A stretch of DNA of 64,000 nt from Candidimonas sp. SYP-B2681 (GTDB taxonomy: Bacteria; Pseudomonadota; Gammaproteobacteria; Burkholderiales; Burkholderiaceae_B): assembly GCF_003971065.1 (NCBI RefSeq), contig NZ_RYDV01000003.1:124001-188000 (forward strand), read 5' to 3'. The stretch's first letter is position 1. Every line of letters starts with the position of its first letter. The position numbers and the translations under genes were made by a program. Positions 58,312-64,000 of the stretch are shown here, in pieces. The notes below the pieces were generated by a model. The model had not been told where the DNA came from. It ran no database searches and saw only the letters and a program-made list of their open reading frames with translations.

Positions 58312-59118
58312 TCAGGAGGCTTTCAGCGCGGGCAAAGGCGCACCCAACCATTTCTCGAACAGTTTGCTGAAATCGCCGTTCTTGATATTTTTATCAACCA
58401 GTTCGTTGATAGTCTGAAGGGTCTTGGCTTCGCCAGGACGCATGGCTACCGCCATTTCCTGTTGGAGCAAAACGAATTTATTCTCGAAACGGTCTGGAGC
58501 ACGCTGTGCAATTTGCCCTGCTACGGTCGTCGAGCAACCGATGGCATCGACTTGGCCGGACAACAGCGCCTGCATGGCCGATGCATCGTCGTCAAAGCGG
58601 CGGATGTTTGCATCCTTGGGTGCTATCTTCGTTACCGCAATATCCTGGGTGCTGGCACGAGCCACACCAATGCGCAGACCGGAAAGGTCTTCTGGCTTGG
58701 TGATCTTGGCATTCTTGCCGCCGAATACGACGATTTGAGCTGCCGAGTAAGGATGCGAGAACTGTACTTGCTTTGCACGTTCAGGGGTAATGGCGAGCGA
58801 GGCAATCAGCATATCGACCTTATTGGTCAATAAGTATGGGATACGATTGGGTCCCGTAACGCCAACGATATTCACCTTGACGCCAAGATCCTGCGCCAGC
58901 TTTTTGGCTACGTCAGCGTCGTAACCATCAGGTTTGTTCTCGCCGTTCAATATTCCGTAGGGTGGAAAGTCGACCAGCATGCCGATGGTAAGCTCGCCCT
59001 TCTCTTTGATTCGATCTATGGTTTCTGCATTGGCAGCGGTCGCGCCCAGCGATAACGCTGTACAACTTGCGAGCAATGTTGCGCCTACAAAAGTACGCAT
59101 TTTCTTGATTACGAACAT
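58312..59118 (-). CDS. Periplasmic solute-binding protein (SBP family 3), predicted sugar-acid binder
   Basis: The protein has 268 residues with a signal peptide (MRTFVGATLLASCTALSLGA, cleavage near AANA-ET at residue 31). The family 3 fold is clear: GELTIGMLVDFPPYGI, GYDADVAKKLAQDLGV and SLAITPERAKQVQFSHPY. Arg114, equivalent to the carboxylate-binding Arg of HisJ and GlnH, is present. The position of the ammonium-binding Asp, in the DAxxxD motif, is Ser196 (DAIGCS, residues 191-196). This points to a ligand with a carboxylate but no amino group. ATG 59100 is an alternative start. Confidence 0.88.
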   Translation of the reverse strand: MFVIKKMRTFVGATLLASCTALSLGATAANAETIDRIKEKGELTIGMLVDFPPYGILNGENKPDGYDADVAKKLAQDLGVKVNIVGVTGPNRIPYLLTNKVDMLIASLAITPERAKQVQFSHPYSAAQIVVFGGKNAKITKPEDLSGLRIGVARASTQDIAVTKIAPKDANIRRFDDDASAMQALLSGQVDAIGCSTTVAGQIAQRAPDRFENKFVLLQQEMAVAMRPGEAKTLQTINELVDKNIKNGDFSKLFEKWLGAPLPALKAS

Positions 59119-59180
59119 GTTAGGTCTCTCCAGGATTGAATTACGACATCAATAAAACAAAGGATCGGATCCCGCACTTC

Positions 59181-59834
59181 TTAACGCGACAATGAAACGG
59201 CCATTCGCCGTTCCATGTGAGCTGCCAGCAAAGACAAAGGCCAGCATAATACGAAGTAAATCAGCGCCACAACCGAGAACACCAGCATGGGCTCAAAGGT
59301 CGCGTTATTGATAATCTGTCCCGCGCGGGTAAGTTCTGTGAAACCGATAATGGCCGCCAGCGATGTACCTTTGACAATTTGCACCAGGTAGCCGACAGTA
59401 GGCGGCACCGCTATCTTCATGGCTTGTGGTAACACGACATCGCGCATTTTGTGGCGATACGAAAGCCCTACCGCTTCAGCTGCCTCCCATTGACCGCGCG
59501 GAATGGCTTCGATACAGCCGCGCCATATTTCGCCGAGAAAGGCGCCGCTATTGAGCGTCAAACCGACCGCTGCAGCCACCCACGGGTTGATGTCGAGCCC
59601 CACCACCGGTGCGCCGAAAAATACCAGGAAAAGCTGGAGCAGCAAGGGAGTACCCTGAAACAGCCTTATAAAGCCGGTTGACAGGGTACGCGCGACCTTG
59701 TTTTCCGACGTGCGTGACAAGGCCAGAATCAAACCGACGATACCACCGCCGATGAAGGCAATGATAGACAGCAGGATGGTCCACTGAGCAGCGTCGAGAA
59801 TGAACCAAAAATCAGAGTAGCCAAATGTACGCAT
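59181..59834 (-). CDS. ABC transporter permease, polar-amino-acid type (second)
   Basis: This membrane permease has 217 residues from MRTFGYSDF, the ATG at 59834. That start overlaps the preceding permease stop by 1 nt (TAATG). The HisMQ-type motif is present: SGAFLGEIWRGCIEAIPRGQ, then WEAAEAVGLSYRHKMRDVVLPQAMKI as the EAA loop. About five membrane helices are expected. The frame is open upstream to 59864, but the coupled start is more likely. Confidence 0.88.
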   Translation of the reverse strand: MRTFGYSDFWFILDAAQWTILLSIIAFIGGGIVGLILALSRTSENKVARTLSTGFIRLFQGTPLLLQLFLVFFGAPVVGLDINPWVAAAVGLTLNSGAFLGEIWRGCIEAIPRGQWEAAEAVGLSYRHKMRDVVLPQAMKIAVPPTVGYLVQIVKGTSLAAIIGFTELTRAGQIINNATFEPMLVFSVVALIYFVLCWPLSLLAAHMERRMAVSLSR

Positions 59835-60505
59835 TATCGACGGTCCGGATAATTTAGGCCCCACTGGTAGATCAGTCGGAACACATAAGAAAAGGCGAGC
59901 GTCAACAACAGATAAATTCCGGTAATGACGATGTAGATTTCGAAACTGCGAAATGTCTGCGACTGAAGATTTGCTGCAACCGAAGTCAGGTCATCGGCCG
60001 AGATCACGGATACGACGCTGGAAGCCAGCATAAGCAAGATGAACTGGCTGGTCAGCGCCGGGTAAATGGCGCGCAAGGCCGGCTTAAGTATGACGAAGCG
60101 AAAAATTTCATAGCGCGACAGGCTTAACGCCGTACCCGCTTCGATTTGACCTTTGGGTATGGACTCAATACCCGCACGCACGATCTCGGTTGCATAAGCG
60201 CCCAGATTGAACACCATGGCGACCAGGGCAGCCGTGTACGGCGACCATCGAACGCCAATCGTGGGCAGCGCAAAGAAAAAGAAAAAGAGCTGTATCAGAA
60301 AGGGCGTATTACGTATGACTTCGATATACGCATTGATCAGCCAGCGCAATGGCGCGGGTCCAGCTGTTTTGCCCCAGGCACACACTACCGCGACCGCTGA
60401 CCCGAGAATCATGGCGAGGAAGGACAGCTGAATAGTCATCCAGGTGCCGTGAAGCAATAATGGCCAAGCATCGAAAACCGGACCGAATTGAAAGGAATAA
60501 TTCAC
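59834..60505 (-). CDS. ABC transporter permease, polar-amino-acid type (first)
   Basis: This membrane permease has 223 residues. It has the HisMQ-type segment LGAYATEIVRAGIESIPKGQ followed by IEAGTALSLSRYEIFRFVILKPALRAIYPAL, the EAA loop. It is the first gene of the predicted kgu operon, 141 nt downstream of the PtxS-type palindrome. Together with the second permease it would form the heterodimeric channel. Confidence 0.9.
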   Translation of the reverse strand: MNYSFQFGPVFDAWPLLLHGTWMTIQLSFLAMILGSAVAVVCAWGKTAGPAPLRWLINAYIEVIRNTPFLIQLFFFFFALPTIGVRWSPYTAALVAMVFNLGAYATEIVRAGIESIPKGQIEAGTALSLSRYEIFRFVILKPALRAIYPALTSQFILLMLASSVVSVISADDLTSVAANLQSQTFRSFEIYIVITGIYLLLTLAFSYVFRLIYQWGLNYPDRR

Positions 60506-60645
60506 GTTATTTTTAAACCTTAGGCATTGCCAGCGGATAAAAGCATACCGCGCGATTCAGAAAACACCTACTTAAAACAAGGATAACGTCAGTGGCTTCA
60601 AACGAGCAATGCCACGCAGACACGGTACTGTTAAAAGCCGACACT

Positions 60646-60667
60646 ACTATGAAACCGGTTTCATAGT
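60646..60667. promoter_or_regulatory. Perfect 22-bp palindrome, PtxS-type operator
   Basis: Both arms of 11 bp are exact (left arm ACTATGAAACC). The core TGAAACCGGTTTCA (60650-60663) matches the operator reported for the Pseudomonas LacI-family repressor PtxS as I recall it. It lies between the LacI-family regulator gene and the first kgu-operon gene, both read leftwards. No clear -35/-10 pair was found around it. Confidence 0.8.
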
Positions 60668-60742
60668 TTAACCACGAAAGCGGCAAATTATATCAGCCCT
60701 TATCCACTGGGCCGATTTCCCTAGCATTTTCAAGCTACAAGA

Positions 60743-61771
60743 TTATTGCTGCGAAGATCCGCGCGCGACCAACGTTCCTGGAAGCAATACCCTGCGTACC
60801 GGAACGTTCGAGCCACCCACGCGTTGCATAAGACATTGCGCTGCCAGGCGACCGAGTTCGGCTGTAGGCTGCAATACTGTGCTGATGCCTGGGCCCACAT
60901 AGGGCGCCCATTCAGTTTCATCTATGCCAACCAGACCAATATCTTTGCCCAAGCGCCAGCCCAGGCGCGCAACGGCAGCCACAATGCGCAAGGTTACTAC
61001 GGCATTGTTGGCAATGACCGCTGGCATGGTGGACCTGGCCTGCGCTCGGACACGAGCCTCTTGCAAGGCGTTTATCAACGCATCGGACTCCTCCGCTCGG
61101 CTTTCTACGCATGTGCCCGACGCGACGGCCGCGTGTTCAGCAATAAATGCCTGGAAAGCCGTAAGCCGCTCGATACGCGAGCTTATGTTGGCCAGGGGCT
61201 CAGACACTAACAATAGTTCCTCGTACCCCGCGTCCACCAAATGCCGTGCGCTCAGGTAAATGGCCTGTTGGTTATCCAGCGAAACGAAATCGACATCCAG
61301 TCCCTGATGCAGACGATCGACCAGCACAATCGGCCTGCCTTGCCGCGCCGTTTCCAACAATGCCCCCGCGTCGTAACCCATCGTGTTAAGAATGAACCCT
61401 TCTACGCGGTACGACGACAAAGCCCGTATTCCGGCACTCTCGCGGTCGATCTCGTTACCCAGATTGAATAACATCAGTAAATAGCCCGCTTCGCGACACG
61501 CCTGTTCGACACCGCGCAAAACCGCTACAGAATAGGGATTCGTGATATCGGCGACTACCAACCCTATCAGCCGCGAACGGCCGCGCTTGAGCGCCTGCGC
61601 CATGGGACTGGGTGTGTAACCCATTTCGGCAATCGCCACGGCAACACGGTCGGCGATTTCAGGCGAAAGCAAGGTTTCGCGATGATTCAGAAATCGGGAT
61701 ACAGTCGCTTTGGAAACGCCTGCGTGGCGCGCCACGTCGGCAATGGTGTTGCGACCAGAACTTTTACTCAT
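60743..61771 (-). CDS. LacI-family regulator, PtxS-like candidate
   Basis: This is a DNA-binding repressor of 342 residues. The N-terminal helix-turn-helix is TIADVARHAGVSKATVSRFLN (about residues 9-29), with the hinge helix at about 50-60 (PMAQALKRGRS). A periplasmic-binding-protein-like effector domain follows. The palindromic operator and the kguE-kguK-kguD genes downstream suggest a 2-ketogluconate sensor like PtxS. IdnR/GntR-like gluconate repressors are alternatives. It is divergent from zwf and 98 nt upstream (on its own strand) of the operator. Confidence 0.85.
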   Translation of the reverse strand: MSKSSGRNTIADVARHAGVSKATVSRFLNHRETLLSPEIADRVAVAIAEMGYTPSPMAQALKRGRSRLIGLVVADITNPYSVAVLRGVEQACREAGYLLMLFNLGNEIDRESAGIRALSSYRVEGFILNTMGYDAGALLETARQGRPIVLVDRLHQGLDVDFVSLDNQQAIYLSARHLVDAGYEELLLVSEPLANISSRIERLTAFQAFIAEHAAVASGTCVESRAEESDALINALQEARVRAQARSTMPAVIANNAVVTLRIVAAVARLGWRLGKDIGLVGIDETEWAPYVGPGISTVLQPTAELGRLAAQCLMQRVGGSNVPVRRVLLPGTLVARGSSQQ

Positions 61772-61880
61772 GTTTATTTTTAATCATGCACGCGTGGCGG
61801 GAACAAAGTAGCCCATATTGTAACGAGCTATCGATGCGCCCCAGTCAGGCGCGCCCGAACTTCATCTTTCCAAGCTTCTC

Positions 61881-61909
61881 TTTACAAGGCCATCAACCTG
61901 TAGCTTAAT
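61881..61909 (+). promoter_or_regulatory. Candidate zwf promoter
   Basis: TTTACA (61881-61886) and CTTAAT (61904-61909) are separated by 17 bp. The HexR-like element at 61899-61913 covers the -10. Confidence 0.5.
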
Positions 61910-61913
61910 TACA
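61899..61913. promoter_or_regulatory. HexR-like operator upstream of zwf
   Basis: TGTAGCTTAATTACA is an imperfect 15-nt palindrome (outer TGTA...TACA perfect, two inner positions differ). It resembles the site before edd at 51966-51980 and also overlaps the predicted -10. Its end is 56 nt before the zwf start. Confidence 0.55.
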
Positions 61914-61969
61914 TCGACGCAACACCCCGTTAACGCCGCTGCTCAGCTATTCCGCAGCAAAAGGAGCTC

Positions 61970-63430
61970 ATGGCCAGCACACCGCCTTTTGATATCGTAT
62001 TTTTTGGCGGCACCGGCGACCTTGCGCTGCGCAAGCTGATGCCGGCGCTTTATCAGGCCCACAAATATGGTGCTTTGGATCCGGACGGCCGCATTTTCGC
62101 GCTGGGACGCAAAGCCTTGAGCATTGAGGACTACCTGGATTTGCTGCTGCAATGGGTCAAGCAGGCGCTAGGCGATGACTACGATGAACCATCGTGGGCA
62201 AGCTTTACCAGCCGGCTGCAGTTCCATAAGCTCGAGGCCAACAACGCAGACGATTACAAGGCCCTGGCCAGTGTCTTGAACGCCCCTTCTGACCGTGTCA
62301 CCGTATGCTATTTGGCGACAGCGCCCGACCTTTTCACCACAATTTGCGGGCATCTGGCCGATGTCGGCTTGAACCATTCGAATGTGCGCCTGGTTCTTGA
62401 AAAACCCTTGGGCCACGACCTGACGTCTTCCAATGCGATCAATGAAGCCGTAGGGCATTGCTTTACGGAAAATCAGATCTATCGCATCGATCACTACCTG
62501 GGTAAGGAATCGGTGCAAAACCTCATGGCGATCCGGTTCGGCAATACCTTGTTTGAGCCCTTATGGCGCCGCGAGTGGATAGACAATATACAGATCACCA
62601 TTGCAGAAGAACTCGGCGTTGAAGAACGCGGTGAATTCTACGATCGTACTGGCGCCTTGCGCGATATGCTGCAAAGCCATTTACTTCAACTTTTATGCAT
62701 CGTCGCCATGGAGCCTCCTGCCAGTTTGTCTGAAGACGCAGTACGCGATGAAAAGCTTAAGGTGCTCAAGTCGCTGAAGCCTTTCAGTACCGAAGATGTG
62801 TTGACCCGGACCGTGCGCGGCCAGTACCGCAATGGCGCGATCAATGGTGCGCCAGTGGTCGCCTATCGCGAAGAAAAGCATGTTGCCCATGACAGCAATA
62901 CAGAAACTTTTGTTGCCCTGCAGGCGGAATTAGCCAATTGGCGATGGGCTGGGGTTCCGTTCTTTCTACGTACCGGCAAACGCCTGCAAGAACGGGTTGC
63001 GGAAATAGTGATCAATTTTCGCGACGTGCCGCATGCCTTGTTTCCTATGCCATTAGGTCTCCATTCGGCTAACCGCCTGGTCATCCGACTGCAGCCGCAA
63101 GAAAGTGTGCGGCTGTACTTTCTTGCCAAAGAACCCGGTGATGCGATGAACCTGCAGTCCACCTATCTGAATATGGACTTTCACACTACGTTCAAGGCCA
63201 GGTGGGCAGATGCCTACGAGCGGCTATTGCTGGATGTGATCCGGGGCAGGCTGGCGCTATTCATGCGGCGCGATGAACAGGCCCAGGCATGGACGTGGGT
63301 AGAACCCATACTTGAGTGCTGGAGCAATTACGCCGCCTCGCCAAAAACCTATACGGCGGGCAGTTGGGGGCCTGCCGCATCAAGCGCCCTGCTTTCCCGG
63401 GCCGGCTTCCTATGGCACGAGGAAACCTGA
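61970..63430 (+). CDS. zwf: Glucose-6-phosphate 1-dehydrogenase
   Basis: Zwf oxidises glucose 6-phosphate to 6-phosphogluconolactone with NAD(P). It has 486 residues. The coenzyme motif is FGGTGDLALRKLMPAL. The active site is RIDHYLGKE (residues 172-180) with the conserved Lys in EKPLGHDL upstream. The ATG at 61970 follows AAAAGGAG. pgl starts 2 nt after the stop, so the two form an operon. It is divergent from the LacI-family regulator gene, across 198 nt with the HexR-like site. Confidence 0.96.
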   Translation: MASTPPFDIVFFGGTGDLALRKLMPALYQAHKYGALDPDGRIFALGRKALSIEDYLDLLLQWVKQALGDDYDEPSWASFTSRLQFHKLEANNADDYKALASVLNAPSDRVTVCYLATAPDLFTTICGHLADVGLNHSNVRLVLEKPLGHDLTSSNAINEAVGHCFTENQIYRIDHYLGKESVQNLMAIRFGNTLFEPLWRREWIDNIQITIAEELGVEERGEFYDRTGALRDMLQSHLLQLLCIVAMEPPASLSEDAVRDEKLKVLKSLKPFSTEDVLTRTVRGQYRNGAINGAPVVAYREEKHVAHDSNTETFVALQAELANWRWAGVPFFLRTGKRLQERVAEIVINFRDVPHALFPMPLGLHSANRLVIRLQPQESVRLYFLAKEPGDAMNLQSTYLNMDFHTTFKARWADAYERLLLDVIRGRLALFMRRDEQAQAWTWVEPILECWSNYAASPKTYTAGSWGPAASSALLSRAGFLWHEET

Positions 63431-63431
63431 C

Positions 63432-64000
63432 ATGTGGCACGAATTCTGCAATCAGGAAACCTACCTGACGACATTGGTCACCGACGTGTCTCAATTTCTA
63501 AAAGAGACCGTGCTGGTCCAGGGGCGGGCCGGCCTCGCCGTCTCTGGGGGCAAATCACCTATCCCCTTATTCCAACGATTAAGCCAGACCGATATTCCCT
63601 GGGAAAAAATTTGCATTACGCTGGTAGACGAGCGCTTTGTGCCACCCGAACACCCGGAAAGCAACGAGTACCTGGTCCGAAAATTTCTGTTGATCAACCG
63701 CGCGCGTCGCGCCACCTTTTCAGGACTGGCCAGCGACTCCACAAGTCTTGAAAGCTGTGTAATGCAGGCCAATAGCCAGAATCATAAGGTTGACATGGCT
63801 ATCCTGGGTATGGGCGACGACGGCCATACCGCATCGTTATTTCCCGCCGCGGCACAGCTGAAACGCGCGCTGGACGTCCACCTGCAAGACCACTATATAC
63901 ACATCAGCCCACCCGCAGCACCGCACGAAAGAATCAGCATGACCTTGACTGCGCTGTTAAGCACTCAGCGGCTGATCCTCGCCATCGCCGGCTCAGAAAA
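63432..64000 (+). CDS. pgl: 6-phosphogluconolactonase (3' end outside window)
   Basis: Pgl hydrolyses 6-phosphogluconolactone to 6-phosphogluconate. I translated 189 codons from the ATG at 63432 to the edge without a stop; the family norm is about 220-240. Motifs are LAVSGGKSP (residues 35-43), TLVDERFVPPEHPESN and the signature GMGDDGHTASLFP (126-138). GAGGAAA lies about 7 nt before the start. It links Zwf to Edd. Confidence 0.93.
   Translation, partial: MWHEFCNQETYLTTLVTDVSQFLKETVLVQGRAGLAVSGGKSPIPLFQRLSQTDIPWEKICITLVDERFVPPEHPESNEYLVRKFLLINRARRATFSGLASDSTSLESCVMQANSQNHKVDMAILGMGDDGHTASLFPAAAQLKRALDVHLQDHYIHISPPAAPHERISMTLTALLSTQRLILAIAGSE

Noticed and set aside
57499-60505. Annotating the ABC system as a glutamine or histidine importer
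   Set aside because: The sequence family is amino-acid type, but the operon context, the PtxS-type operator and the Ser in place of the ammonium-binding Asp argue against an amino acid ligand.

Overview
The window looks like a chromosomal core region of a betaproteobacterium, most likely Burkholderiales family Alcaligenaceae (the Bordetella, Achromobacter, Advenella, Pusillimonas neighbourhood). The basis is the protein families and their order: odhA-odhB-odhL, sdhCDAB-sdhE-gltA beside a GntR regulator and mdh, an acnD/prpF/prpD methylcitrate cluster, and a DUF2863 protein with EarP and an Arg32-type EF-P. The genus is not resolved. Gene density is high. No insertion sequence, prophage, CRISPR array, tRNA or rRNA was seen.

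Layout. Positions 1-9.5 kb hold housekeeping genes: a 3'-truncated rluD, bamD, a DinG/YoaA-type Fe-S helicase, tex, an unrecognised 174-residue protein, trpS with a C-terminal extension, and zapE. Positions 9.5-25.2 kb are a TCA-cycle block: odhL, odhB, odhA, maeB, gltA, sdhE, sdhB, sdhA, sdhD, sdhC, a GntR-family regulator and divergent mdh. Positions 25.4-32.9 kb are the 2-methylcitrate (propionate) cluster prpB-prpC-acnD-prpF-prpD. After two small genes comes acnB (33.9-36.5 kb). Positions 36.6-39.6 kb hold the DUF2863 gene, earP and efp. Positions 40.2-47.3 kb encode a YejABEF-like peptide ABC importer read leftwards behind a membrane-anchored thermonuclease. Positions 47.4-51.8 kb hold an AidB-like flavoprotein, corA, an acyl-CoA dehydrogenase and a DUF423 membrane protein.

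The right end (52-64 kb) is a sugar-acid locus. edd-eda (Entner-Doudoroff) converges on a leftward run: LacI-family regulator, two ABC permeases, a substrate-binding protein, an ATPase, then KguE-, KguK- and KguD-like enzymes. zwf-pgl follows, divergent from the regulator and cut by the window edge. Together the genes predict uptake of 2-ketogluconate, phosphorylation (KguK), reduction to 6-phosphogluconate (KguD) and cleavage by Edd/Eda. Glucose 6-phosphate enters the same route through Zwf/Pgl.

The main findings are as follows. (1) The kgu operon lacks the MFS permease KguT known from Pseudomonas and carries a polar-amino-acid-type ABC importer instead. Its binding protein keeps the carboxylate-binding Arg but has Ser where amino-acid binders have the ammonium-binding Asp. 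(2) A perfect 22-bp palindrome with the core TGAAACCGGTTTCA, the PtxS-type operator, precedes that operon. (3) 15-bp HexR-like palindromes overlap the predicted -10 boxes of both edd and zwf. (4) An identical 21-bp inverted repeat lies 2 nt upstream of the -35 boxes of both mdh and acnB. The mdh copy is in the divergent region of the GntR gene, which suggests a small TCA regulon.
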